From: Saltatorellus ferox
GTDB taxonomy: Bacteria; Planctomycetota; UBA1135; GCA-002686595
Assembly: GCA_007751475.1 (NCBI GenBank)
Contig: CP036434.1
Coordinates: forward strand, 6,701,524 to 6,765,523
Direction of reading: 5' to 3'
Length of the DNA: 64,000 bases
The translations under genes were made by a program, and so were the position numbers. Of this stretch, positions 8,335 to 17,413 are shown piece by piece (position 1 is the first letter of the stretch; each line of letters opens with the position of its first letter). The notes beneath the pieces are model-generated. The model ran no database searches, was not told where the DNA came from, and was given only the letters and a program-made list of their open reading frames with translations.

Positions 8335-8366
8335 CGGCGCGGCCCGATCGAGGCCGTGCCGCGCCG
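8335..8366 (-). terminator. Possible hairpin terminator after the 8376-9341 lipoprotein gene
   Basis: CGGCGCGGC (8335-8343) pairs with GCCGCGCCG (8358-8366) around a 14-base loop, 10 bases past the lipoprotein stop in its direction of transcription. No clear T run follows, so it may instead be a simple GC-rich stem. Confidence 0.4.
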
Positions 8367-8375
8367 ATTCTCTGG

Positions 8376-9341
8376 CTATCGAGCCAGGCGAGAAGTGCCC
8401 ATTTCGGGCTCCTCAGCGGCCTCTTGCGAGGGTTTCGGGAACCAGCGACCGTCGATTCGCTCCATCTCGAACGGCATCGACTGGGGCTCCGCTCCGAAGA
8501 GGCTGAACGTCATTTCCATGCGCGCGTGATCACCCTCCGTGGAGACCATCTTCACGCTCATGGATTCGAGGGTCTTCTGCGGCGAAAGGTCGTAGACGCC
8601 GAGGATATCGATCAGGCCCGCGTACGCGATATCCACGCGCCCGAGCATGTCCTCGAAGCTCAGGGCCTTGATCTCCGAAGCGGTCTCGACGTCGAGCGCG
8701 CGGGCTGCCTTCACGAAGACGCCGATCGCCTCGCGGGCTTTGTCCTCGTCCGTGATATCGAGCTTGGCCAGCTTCGCCGAGAGCTGGCCGATCATCGCGC
8801 CCGTCTCGGCCGGAACGTCCGCGTTCTCCAGCGCACCAGCCGCCATCATGGGCAGCATCATCGTGACTCCCTGCAGCTGCTCCTGCGCGTCCTTGAGGTA
8901 CGGCTTGACCATGAGGAAGAGCATCTCCTCCGACCCTTCCGCGGTGGCCATGCCCATGAAGGCCTGGAACTCCTTGTCCTCGTCGGGGCTCACCGGCTCC
9001 GACTGCGCCTTCTTCCAACCGTCGCGCATTTTGGCGAGTTCGGCCTGGGGCACCACCGACTGCAGGAAGGCGCTGATCTTCTTCTCCTTCAGCGAGCGCA
9101 GGGCCACCGTCATGGCGCTGTCCGGCGTCGTGAAGACGTCCGCGCTGGAGATGCCTGGGTCGATCCCGACCATCTGGCTCGGGGACGCCATGGCGCTGGC
9201 TCCGACGTCACACCCATCCTCGCAAGAACAAGCCGCGAGGAAGAAGCCGCTCGAGAGAGCGGCGGCGTACATCAACTTGGAAAGGTAGCTAGGCGTCGTC
9301 ACTTGGGAGCTCTGGGGTGGCGCGACAGCGGAGCGAGACAC
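8376..9341 (-). CDS. Lipoprotein of unknown function
   Basis: The N-terminus has a hydrophobic segment ending in a lipobox (LSSGFFLAAC-SCEDGC), so the mature protein should be lipid-anchored. The body (~280 residues) is mainly helical and acidic, with three or four amphipathic repeats such as LRSLKEKKISAFLQSVVPQAELAKM, and a final segment ESMSVKMVSTEGDHARMEMTF...GRWFPK. That ending resembles proteins that balance a score or count against a measured change, but I recognise no family. The GTG at 9341 puts Lys23 before the hydrophobic core; the ATG at 9272 would lack a basic n-region. There is no clear operon partner. Confidence 0.7.
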   Translation of the reverse strand: MSRSAVAPPQSSQVTTPSYLSKLMYAAALSSGFFLAACSCEDGCDVGASAMASPSQMVGIDPGISSADVFTTPDSAMTVALRSLKEKKISAFLQSVVPQAELAKMRDGWKKAQSEPVSPDEDKEFQAFMGMATAEGSEEMLFLMVKPYLKDAQEQLQGVTMMLPMMAAGALENADVPAETGAMIGQLSAKLAKLDITDEDKAREAIGVFVKAARALDVETASEIKALSFEDMLGRVDIAYAGLIDILGVYDLSPQKTLESMSVKMVSTEGDHARMEMTFSLFGAEPQSMPFEMERIDGRWFPKPSQEAAEEPEMGTSRLAR

Positions 9342-9695
9342 CCATCTCCGTCACGTGACGGAGCATGGCTCACCCCCGGTTGCTGCGGCTGGCTGGGGAG
9401 GTGATCGACACCGCGTCCCCCGCCGCTGGACGGAAGTTTCTGAAGTGCGTCCCGGCGCGTCCCGGCCTGACCCACCGTGCCCCAGACCAGCACGGGGACT
9501 TCCCCCATCACCCGCCGGGCGAACCGCGGAATCGTCGAACCGCCGCGGGCCGAACTCGCTCCCCACACGAGCAAGTGGAGTCCGTATCGCCTACGAGGCA
9601 CCGCCGGATCGCCGGATGCCCCGCGGCGCCTCCCCGGAGCGGCTATGCTGCTCGCCCGCTCGCCCCACCGGGCGCGCTTACACCGCCTGAATCCC
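9342..9695. other. 354-base gap between divergent genes
   Basis: This is the divergent spacer between the lipoprotein and the first DUF3857 gene. The plus frame is open through most of it, but the encoded Arg/Pro-rich sequence ends at an obvious signal peptide starting at 9696, so it is probably non-coding and holds promoters for both sides. A weak stem (CCGTGC/GCACGG near 9475-9495) is present. I see no other structure. Confidence 0.5.
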
Positions 9696-12600
9696 ATGGG
9701 AATACACACGTTTCACGCCGCGCTCGTAGGCGCGTCCCTTTACGCAAGCTGCACGCTGGCCCTGGCGACCCAGGACAGCGCGGTCGCTGTCTCCGGGGCC
9801 GCCACGGGCGCATCCGGACTCGACACGGCTGCCGCCCACATGACGAGCGGAGAGCACCCCGATCTACTCGCCGACGCTCGCGAGCATCTCCAGGACGCCA
9901 TGTCACGGTGGTCCTCCGGTGATGAGGTGGACGAAGCGGAGGTCGCCTCCCTGGAAGCCGAGCTAGCGTTCGCCCAGCTCATCGGGCCGCGCGCGTACCT
10001 CTGGCGAGCGGCGCTCGCGGACCTGGACTTCTCCGTAACAGCGCCCACCCTCGACGCAGCCATGGCGTGGCTCCGAGAGGACGTGGGACAGCTTGCACCG
10101 CTCTCCGCGTGGCAGTTCGTCGGGCCCTTCGACAACGAGCGCGGCCGCGGCATGAACCGCCCCACGCCCGCCGAAGAGGCGCCCTACGGGGGCCCCTACC
10201 CGGGCAAGGTTCGCAACGTCGACTGGCGCCTGGCCCCCGCGCCCGGCAGCGACGGCGTGATCTTCCTGGGAGAGCTGATCGATCCGTCCGCGCAGAGCTG
10301 TCTCATCGCGCGCACCTGGGTCCGAAGCGACGAGGAGCGCGGCGCCGTACTGCTTATCGGCGCGACCGAGGAACTGCGCGTCTGGTGGAATGGCCAGCCC
10401 GTCTACGAGGCCCTCGGCCTCCACGACTTCGGCCCCGACGGCCACTCGATCGGAGTGCGGCTGCAGAGCGGCTGGAACGAGATCACCCTGAAGGTGGGCG
10501 GCCAGGACGCCGACCCGGCCTTCGCCGCCCGACTGGTCGACCCGGCGACGGGCGCCCCGCTCAGGCTCGAATCGGCGGCGACGAAGCCGAAGGGCGCCGC
10601 CGAGCGGGAGCTGGTCGATCCGGGCCGAAGCCTCCGCAAGGGCGCGGGCATTCCGGCCCCTGGCGGCCGCGCCTACTTCGCGCGACAGGTCGACGCGACC
10701 TCCGTCCTCGAACGAAGCGCCCTCGCCGCTCGTGCGAAGGCCACGCCGCGCAAGGAACGTCCGGGCTACCAGGACGCCAAGGCCGCGCACATCGCGGAGC
10801 CCGAGCGCCTGAGCGCCGCCATGATGGTGCTCCAGACGATCCGCGTCGCCGGCGCTCTCGACGTCGAGGAGGACATCAACCCGTGGCTCGACGTGCTCAA
10901 CGAGACCATCGAGCGCCACGGGCCGAAGGCGCAGCTGATGGCCTGGTACGCCTCGTTCACCGCGGAGTCCCAGGACCTCGGCGAGCGCGCGCTCGAGCTG
11001 GTGGAAGAAGCCCTCGCCGCCGACCCGAACTCGTTCCTCGCGCGCCTCGGCCAGGTGCGCTACCTGTACGAGAACGGCCAGGTCGCGCTCGCCCAGCGCG
11101 CCGCTCGTGCCATCGCCGCGGACCCCACGATGGCTCGCTGGCCCGATCAGGCGCTCGGCCTCTCCGCCTACCTTCCCTGGACCGATCCCGAGCGCCTGGA
11201 GCTCGTTCAGCTCGCCGCCCATGCGGGTGACGTCCAGGCACGGCGTGTCCTGCGCGAGCAAGATTCGCTGAAGGCGGGGCGGCGCGACGTGGAGGCGTTC
11301 CTCACCGGCTTCCGCGAGGAGCTCACGAAGAACCCCTACGACATCGACCATCGCATCTGGGCGGCGCGCAGGCTCATGGCGATCGGCTCGACCGAGGACG
11401 CCCTGAAGCTCTTCGACGACGCGCTCGAGCTCTGCCCCGAGTCGGCATCGCTCCACTCCTGGCGCTCGCGCGCGCTCCTGGCGCTCGGCGACACGGCGGG
11501 TGCGCTCGAGGCGATCACGAAGTCGTGCGAGTACGACCCGTCGAAGGCGGATGAACAGCGCCTCCTCGAATTCCTGAGCACCCGCCCGGGCGTCGAGGGC
11601 GCCGAGGCGCTCGCCGAAGCCAGCGAGGGCGCGGGCGCCCCGCTTCAGGTGCGCTACGCGGAGCCCCTCGAAGCGATCATCGCGCGCCACCCCGCCGCCG
11701 AGTCGGTGGACTCGGCGGACTCGAGCAGCACCGACGCAGTCGACGCGCCGCGCGAGGTTCTCTTGCACCGTCAGGTCGTCGAGGTCGGCGCCGACGGCAA
11801 GGCGCGGCGCTACTTCCGCACGGTCCAGCGGGTGCTGTCCGAAGCAGGCGTTCGCCAGCTCGATCGCCGCAACTTCCGCGCCTACCCCGGCGCCGAGGAC
11901 CAGCGGATCTTGAGCGTTCGCGTGCTCCATCCGGACGGGACGATCGACGAGGGACAGACGGGCCGCGGGCCGCGTCTCTCCATCGACCTGCCGCCCCTCG
12001 ACGTCGGCGATGTCGTCGACATCGAGTGGCGCCGCGACGACATCCAGACCTCGATCTTCGGCAACTACTTCGGACTGGACGCGGCGTTCGTGCCCGAGCC
12101 GCAGCTGCCGACCCTGGAGGCGGACATCACGGTCCTGGAGTCGCCGGAGCTGAAGCTGTACTACCACCTCGCCGCTGGTTCCAGTGACGCGATGGTGGTC
12201 GGCTCGCACAACACCTTTGCCGACGGCAGCGTCGAGACGACCTGGGCGGTTCGGGACATCATGCCGCGCCGGACCGAGGCGCTCGAGCCACCTGCGGCCG
12301 AGAGCATTCCGCGCATTCAGGCGAGCACCTACGAGAGCTGGGAGAGCTTCGGCCGGTGGTGGTGGAGCCTCATCCGCGAGGAGATCGCCACGAGCCCCGA
12401 GATGGTGGCGAAGGTGGAGGAACTCACCGGCGACAAGGAGACGCGCGAGGAGAAGCTGCGCGCGATCTACGACTTCGTCGTGACCGACATTCGCTACAAC
12501 GCGTGGGAGTTCGGCGTGCATGGCTATCAGCCCTACAGCGCGCCCGTGATCTTCAGCCGCCGCTTCGGCGACTGCAAGGACAAGGCGATCCTGATGCGCG

Positions 12601-13568
12601 CGATGCTGAGCGAGGTCGGGATCGAGGCGTGGCCGGTGCTGATCCAGTCGGAGGGCCGCCGCCACGAGGAGGACCACGAGCTTCCGCTCGTGGCGCACTT
12701 CAACCACTGCATCGCCTACATCCCCGAGCAGGAAGGCATCCCCGAGCAGTTCCTCGACGGGACGGCGCGACTGCATCCCCTGGAAGTACTGCCCGACTCC
12801 GACCGCGGCGCGAAGGTGCTGACGGTCCGCAGCGATGGGGCGGAACAGATGCGAATCGCTTTCCCCGAAGTCCCTCAGAACGAGAAGGTCGAGACGATCA
12901 CGATCGATCTCGCGATCGAGGGCTCACCGATGGCGACGTTCGTGCAGCAGCCGAAGGGCCGCTGGGATCCGCAGCTTCGCTACCGCTTCTCGACGGACGA
13001 CACGCAGCAGTCGGAAGCCGCCGAGAGCACGATGACCCAGTACTTCGGTGCGATCCAGGGTGACGTGACGGCCGAGCATCCTGACTACGAGGACCTGACG
13101 AAGCCGCTGACGCTGACGCTCAGCGCCCAGCTGGAGCGCGTCGGACGCATGGCGGACAACACGTGGGAGCTACCGACCAGCTTCGCTCCGTACCGGCTGG
13201 TGCAAGGGATCGCTTCGGAGAGCGAGCGCACGACCGACGTGCTGCTCGACGTACCGTGGGCGGTCGATCGGACGCTGAACTACGACCTGCCCATCGGGGG
13301 CGAGGTCAAGCGGGTCCCTGACGACGTCGTGATCGACACGCCGGACCTCGGGTACGTGCGCAAGGTCTCCCTCGGGGTCAACGGTTTCGACGTCAACTTC
13401 GACGCCCGCAATGCGGTCAACGACCCTCCGCTCAGGATCATCATCCACGAGCGCCTCGAGCTCCGCACTCACCGCGTTCCCCTGGAACGCTACACCGAGT
13501 TCCGTGAAGCCGCGCGCCAGGTCGACGCGGCCCAGCGCCAGAACGTCGCCGTGGAGGTGTCCAGGTGA
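9696..13568 (+). CDS. Large exported DUF3857 / transglutaminase-like protein with TPR-like region
   Basis: A 1290-residue protein with a signal peptide (MGIHTFHAALVGASLYASCTLALA), which fixes the start at ATG 9696 although the frame is open upstream. Residues ~30-330 may be a beta-rich sugar- or peptide-binding region (VWWNGQPVYE); ~400-680 carry TPR-like helical repeats. A DUF3857 domain (~720-890) follows, and then a transglutaminase-like cysteine-protease fold: Cys960 in RRFGDCKDKA, then HFNHCIAYIP and QFLDGTARLHPLE supply His and Asp. The family is found in periplasmic proteins of many phyla, and its substrates are unknown. The stop overlaps the GTG of the next, related gene by four bases, so the two products are probably made together and may form a complex. 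Confidence 0.85.
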   Translation: MGIHTFHAALVGASLYASCTLALATQDSAVAVSGAATGASGLDTAAAHMTSGEHPDLLADAREHLQDAMSRWSSGDEVDEAEVASLEAELAFAQLIGPRAYLWRAALADLDFSVTAPTLDAAMAWLREDVGQLAPLSAWQFVGPFDNERGRGMNRPTPAEEAPYGGPYPGKVRNVDWRLAPAPGSDGVIFLGELIDPSAQSCLIARTWVRSDEERGAVLLIGATEELRVWWNGQPVYEALGLHDFGPDGHSIGVRLQSGWNEITLKVGGQDADPAFAARLVDPATGAPLRLESAATKPKGAAERELVDPGRSLRKGAGIPAPGGRAYFARQVDATSVLERSALAARAKATPRKERPGYQDAKAAHIAEPERLSAAMMVLQTIRVAGALDVEEDINPWLDVLNETIERHGPKAQLMAWYASFTAESQDLGERALELVEEALAADPNSFLARLGQVRYLYENGQVALAQRAARAIAADPTMARWPDQALGLSAYLPWTDPERLELVQLAAHAGDVQARRVLREQDSLKAGRRDVEAFLTGFREELTKNPYDIDHRIWAARRLMAIGSTEDALKLFDDALELCPESASLHSWRSRALLALGDTAGALEAITKSCEYDPSKADEQRLLEFLSTRPGVEGAEALAEASEGAGAPLQVRYAEPLEAIIARHPAAESVDSADSSSTDAVDAPREVLLHRQVVEVGADGKARRYFRTVQRVLSEAGVRQLDRRNFRAYPGAEDQRILSVRVLHPDGTIDEGQTGRGPRLSIDLPPLDVGDVVDIEWRRDDIQTSIFGNYFGLDAAFVPEPQLPTLEADITVLESPELKLYYHLAAGSSDAMVVGSHNTFADGSVETTWAVRDIMPRRTEALEPPAAESIPRIQASTYESWESFGRWWWSLIREEIATSPEMVAKVEELTGDKETREEKLRAIYDFVVTDIRYNAWEFGVHGYQPYSAPVIFSRRFGDCKDKAILMRAMLSEVGIEAWPVLIQSEGRRHEEDHELPLVAHFNHCIAYIPEQEGIPEQFLDGTARLHPLEVLPDSDRGAKVLTVRSDGAEQMRIAFPEVPQNEKVETITIDLAIEGSPMATFVQQPKGRWDPQLRYRFSTDDTQQSEAAESTMTQYFGAIQGDVTAEHPDYEDLTKPLTLTLSAQLERVGRMADNTWELPTSFAPYRLVQGIASESERTTDVLLDVPWAVDRTLNYDLPIGGEVKRVPDDVVIDTPDLGYVRKVSLGVNGFDVNFDARNAVNDPPLRIIIHERLELRTHRVPLERYTEFREAARQVDAAQRQNVAVEVSR

Positions 13569-16500
13569 TTCGCTCTTCCTTCAACGCCCTCCCCATGACT
13601 CTTCCGTTCCTCGTCGCGACCGCCCTCTGCACCGGCTTCGCAGCTCCCGCCCTGGCCGTCCAGGACGCGGCTCCCGCAGAGAATCCAGCGTCCGTCGCCA
13701 GCGGCGTCACGCCCGAGCTCCTCGTCGCGCATCCCAGTCTGTGGAGCGGTGACCTGATGGCCTGGCGGGAGGCGCTCCTGAGCGCGGTCGAAGCCGACCC
13801 CCAGGGGGAGCTGGCGAGCCTCGCCTACCGGTTCCTGGATCAGCACGAGTCCGCGGACCGGAGCCTCGCCGAGATCGTTCAGGAGGGCGAGCGTCTCCAG
13901 GCACTCAGCGAGCGCCTCGACCTCGGCCCGGGCTCCCTGGAGGTGCGCATGGGCGTCCACGGCAACGCGCGGGCACGGCGCTACGGGCCCTCCCCGGCCG
14001 CGTGGACGGACGACCTGTACCCCGAGTTCGTGAAGTCCTGGTACGTCGTCGGTCCGCTCGGTCCCTTGAGCGAGCGCATGCCCGCCACGGCGCCCGCGCC
14101 GGATCTCTCCGCGCGCTTCGGCCCGGAGGGGTCAGGGCGTTTTTCGCCCGAACCGGACGCCTCCGCGCTCGGAAGCTCGCCCCAGCGCTTCGCCCCGTCG
14201 TACCTCGCCGCCGACGGCGAAGAGCGGGCCTGGACACCTGTGAACCGCCACGCCAACCAGGTGTCGGCGCGCTGGCGCAATCAGATCTATCCGGGCGGCG
14301 GCCAGACCTACGGCCTCGCCTTCGTCCGGGTACCCGCCGAGGTCGTGGACGGGCCCATCACCATGGAGATCCGCACCGGCAACGCGCTGCGGGCCTGGTG
14401 GAACGGCGCGCTCGTCTTCGACGAGCCGCGCCTGACGCCGCTCGACGTGACCGGCGTGCTGCGCGCTCACGTGACCCCGGGTTCCGGTGAGTGGAACGCC
14501 CTGCTGATCCGCGTCTCGACCGAGGACCGGACGCCGTTCTCGGTGCGCTTCGTCGATGCCAAGGGTCGCGCGATCCTGATGGAGCAGCCGCCGCTCGATG
14601 TCTCCCCCATGCCGACCTGGACGCCGGCCCCGCCGGACGCCACCGTCGAGCGCTTGCCGGATCCGCTGGAAGACCTGTCCCCATCGCTCCGGGAAGGCCC
14701 GTACGCTCCGGCGCTGCGCATGCTCCACGCGAGCCTGCTGGGCCGCCACGACGTGGCGCTCGCCGAACCGCGCCCCGAAGGCGTGCCGGACGCCGAGCTG
14801 CACGCGTGGCTGCGCCACCGACTCATCGCCGTGGAGCGCGCACGGCACCTGCCCGACGAGCTGAAGCGGCGCGAGACGATGGCCGTCGTTCGCGAGCTGG
14901 AAGCGAGCGGAGTGGTCTCCGCCGAAGCCTACAGCTCGGAGATCCGCAGGCTCCTGAGCGAGGACAAGCCGGTCGAGGCGCTGGAGTTCGCGGAGACCTG
15001 GATGGCCGCCGTCCCGGGGATCGCGGAGCCGAAGATGGCCCGTGAGCGCGCGCTCGATCGCATCGATCGCACGGGTGTGATGGCGCAGATGGCGCTGGAA
15101 GAGATCCTCGAGAAACACCCCCACCACGTTCGCGCCCGCATGCGACTCGTCGAGCGGCTCGCCGCCGAGGACGCGCGGCCGGACGCCATCGAGCACGCCT
15201 GGACCGCGCTTCGGACGGATGCCTCCGACGATGCGGCATTCGACTTCCTCCTGGGCGTGTTCACGCAAACTGGCGACGAGCGCCTCGGCACGCTGCGCAG
15301 CGCTGCCGCGGCCTGGGAGGCGCGCCATCCGGAGCGAGCGATCTCTCCCGGGGCGCTGACGAGCGTGATGGAAGCCCAGGGCGACGACGAGAAGCTCCTC
15401 GACCTCGAGGTCGCGTTCGCCGAGGCCTACCCGAAGCTCTCGCGTGCCTGGTGGAACCTCGCCAATCGCCGTCTCGAGCTAGGCGACGATACCGGCGCGA
15501 TCCGCGCGCTGCGCCAGGAGCTCAGCCTCCGCCCCCATGACGAGACGAGTCGCGAGCTTTTGAAGAGGCTTCTCCCGGGCGAGGCCACCGACCCCGCCGA
15601 GGCCTTCTTCCAGGAGTTCAGCCCGGATGTCGCGGCGGCCACCTCCTTCGCCCGCGAGCGAGAGTCGGCCTCGGTCGTCGAGGCCCTCGACTCCGGCCTC
15701 GTGTACCTCTTCCCGGACGGAACCTCCCACGCTCGCTACCAGACGCTCACGATGCCGATGGATCGCTCCGGCGCCGAGGCACTTCACGCGCTCCCCGTGC
15801 GCGAAGGCACGCGGCGCATCCGGATCGTGAAGAAGAACGGCGACATCCAGGAGCCGGTCGACGTCAACGGCGAGTGGGTGCTGCCGGCGCTGGAGACGGG
15901 CGACGTGGTCGATCAGGTCTGGGACCAGATCGAGGAAGGCGTGGCGGGCGCGCCGCCGAGCGGCCAGCTCTGGCGATTCGCGTCCTTCGAGAAGGCGTTC
16001 CCCACGTCGCGCTGGGTGATCTTCGTGCCGGCTGGCCTGCCCGGACGACTCGTGCTCCAGAATTTCGATGGCACCCACGAAACCCTGGAGCGAGACGGCG
16101 GCACGGTGCACGTGCTGACCGCATCGAATCCCCAGTTCATCGCGGAGCCGCTGCAGCCGAGCGAGATCGAGCTGCTGCCGGTCGCCACCTTCGGGGACGA
16201 TCGCGATCGCGCGGACGAGCTTCGCAGCTGGTGGCGCTACGCGGTGGCGAGCGCGACGGTCCCCGCGGACCTGGAGCCGGAGCTCTTCCAGTTCATCGAG
16301 GAGGCGACGAAGGACGTCGAGTCGGGCGACGCGCGGGGGCGCGCAGAGGCCATCTACGACGCGCTGGACGAGTACCTCCAGAGCTTCCAGGGCGATCAGG
16401 ATGCACCGACCGTCTGGCTGACCGAGAAGGGCTGGCCTGTATTCCTTCTCGCAGCTCTCTACCAGCGAGCGGGCGTTCCGTTCGAATGGGCCGTGCTGGA

Positions 16501-17392
16501 AAGTCTCGTGTCCCCTGAACTGGACGCGCCATCTCCGCTCGTCTTCGAAGGTGTGGAGAACCTCGCGCAGCTGGTGCTGCGCCTGGGCGTCACGGACGAT
16601 GCGGGCGATCCTGTCTGGATCATCTACGCCAACGCACCCGGCACGCCGTTCGGCGCGATCGCGGACAGCATGGTGGGCGCGTCCGCGTACGTGCTACAAG
16701 ATCGCCAGGGGGATGCCCGCCAGGAGACCCTTCCACGGACCCAGGCGGGCGAGCACTGGAACCTGAACCTCCAGGTCACCTACGCCGTCCAGCCAGACGG
16801 TAGCGCCGAGGTCAGCGGCAGGCTGGACGACGCCTCGCCGAGGGGCATGGTTCTCATCAAGCAGATCCGCGAGGCCACCGCGCAGCAGCGCGAGGGTTTC
16901 GCGAAGGGACAGGCCGCGAACTTCTCGCCGGGGGTGGACCTCGCGGAGGCGAGGGTCGTGCTCGATGGGTCCGAGGGAGAGGGCATGGTGCTGCTCTTTC
17001 ACGGAACCGCGAGGGAGTTCGCCGTGGCGCGGGGACCGGAGTACGTGGCCGCCGTTCCGTTCGTGCCGCTGCAGCTGGACAAGGCGTTCGGGCCCGCCGA
17101 CCGGCGCTGGCCGATGGCCCTGCGTCAGCCCGTTCGGGTGCGCGCCCGGATCCGTATCGAACCGGGCGATGGATGGCAGCTCGGCGAGGCCGCGCCGGAC
17201 GCTGGCGAAATCCGCGAGGGCTTCGAAGTGGTGCTCGACGTGACCGACGAGCCGTCGGGTTCGAGGCTCTACGAGCAGCGCTTCGAGCAGCGCGGCATGG
17301 TTCTCGCTCCGGAGGAAGTGCCCGGATTCCTCGCCCGAATGGGCGAGGTCGAGCAGGAGTTCAAAAGGCCTCTGCGCCTGATGAAGAAGTAG
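13565..17392 (+). CDS. Second DUF3857/transglutaminase-like exported protein, catalytic cysteine missing
   Basis: A 1275-residue paralogue of its neighbour with the same order: signal peptide (LPFLVATALCTGFAAPALA), beta-rich part with LRAWWNGALVFDE, TPR-like helices with WWNLANRRLELGDDTGAIRALRQEL, and then DUF3857-like and transglutaminase-like parts. Where the neighbour has RRFGDCKDKAILMRAMLSEVGIEAW, this one reads VWLTEKGWPVFLLAALYQRAGVPFEW, so the nucleophilic Cys is gone. It is likely a non-catalytic partner or binding subunit. The start is GTG 13565, four bases into the upstream stop (GTGA); ATG 13595 is an alternative that also keeps a signal peptide. Similarity is judged by eye. Confidence 0.8.
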   Translation: MIRSSFNALPMTLPFLVATALCTGFAAPALAVQDAAPAENPASVASGVTPELLVAHPSLWSGDLMAWREALLSAVEADPQGELASLAYRFLDQHESADRSLAEIVQEGERLQALSERLDLGPGSLEVRMGVHGNARARRYGPSPAAWTDDLYPEFVKSWYVVGPLGPLSERMPATAPAPDLSARFGPEGSGRFSPEPDASALGSSPQRFAPSYLAADGEERAWTPVNRHANQVSARWRNQIYPGGGQTYGLAFVRVPAEVVDGPITMEIRTGNALRAWWNGALVFDEPRLTPLDVTGVLRAHVTPGSGEWNALLIRVSTEDRTPFSVRFVDAKGRAILMEQPPLDVSPMPTWTPAPPDATVERLPDPLEDLSPSLREGPYAPALRMLHASLLGRHDVALAEPRPEGVPDAELHAWLRHRLIAVERARHLPDELKRRETMAVVRELEASGVVSAEAYSSEIRRLLSEDKPVEALEFAETWMAAVPGIAEPKMARERALDRIDRTGVMAQMALEEILEKHPHHVRARMRLVERLAAEDARPDAIEHAWTALRTDASDDAAFDFLLGVFTQTGDERLGTLRSAAAAWEARHPERAISPGALTSVMEAQGDDEKLLDLEVAFAEAYPKLSRAWWNLANRRLELGDDTGAIRALRQELSLRPHDETSRELLKRLLPGEATDPAEAFFQEFSPDVAAATSFARERESASVVEALDSGLVYLFPDGTSHARYQTLTMPMDRSGAEALHALPVREGTRRIRIVKKNGDIQEPVDVNGEWVLPALETGDVVDQVWDQIEEGVAGAPPSGQLWRFASFEKAFPTSRWVIFVPAGLPGRLVLQNFDGTHETLERDGGTVHVLTASNPQFIAEPLQPSEIELLPVATFGDDRDRADELRSWWRYAVASATVPADLEPELFQFIEEATKDVESGDARGRAEAIYDALDEYLQSFQGDQDAPTVWLTEKGWPVFLLAALYQRAGVPFEWAVLESLVSPELDAPSPLVFEGVENLAQLVLRLGVTDDAGDPVWIIYANAPGTPFGAIADSMVGASAYVLQDRQGDARQETLPRTQAGEHWNLNLQVTYAVQPDGSAEVSGRLDDASPRGMVLIKQIREATAQQREGFAKGQAANFSPGVDLAEARVVLDGSEGEGMVLLFHGTAREFAVARGPEYVAAVPFVPLQLDKAFGPADRRWPMALRQPVRVRARIRIEPGDGWQLGEAAPDAGEIREGFEVVLDVTDEPSGSRLYEQRFEQRGMVLAPEEVPGFLARMGEVEQEFKRPLRLMKK

Positions 17393-17413
17393 GCCTTCCG
17401 AGGGCGCCGCGCG

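Noticed and set aside
8154-9404. Plus-strand open frame of 416 codons opposite the lipoprotein and slyD 5' end
   Set aside because: No recognisable domain and His/Arg/Leu-biased composition; the minus strand shows a lipobox and the SlyD start instead.
9963-12776. Very long minus-strand open frame (937 codons) opposite the first DUF3857 gene
   Set aside because: High GC makes the antisense frame free of stops. The translation is Arg/Ala/Leu/Gly-biased with no domain, and the plus strand encodes recognisable DUF3857 and transglutaminase motifs.
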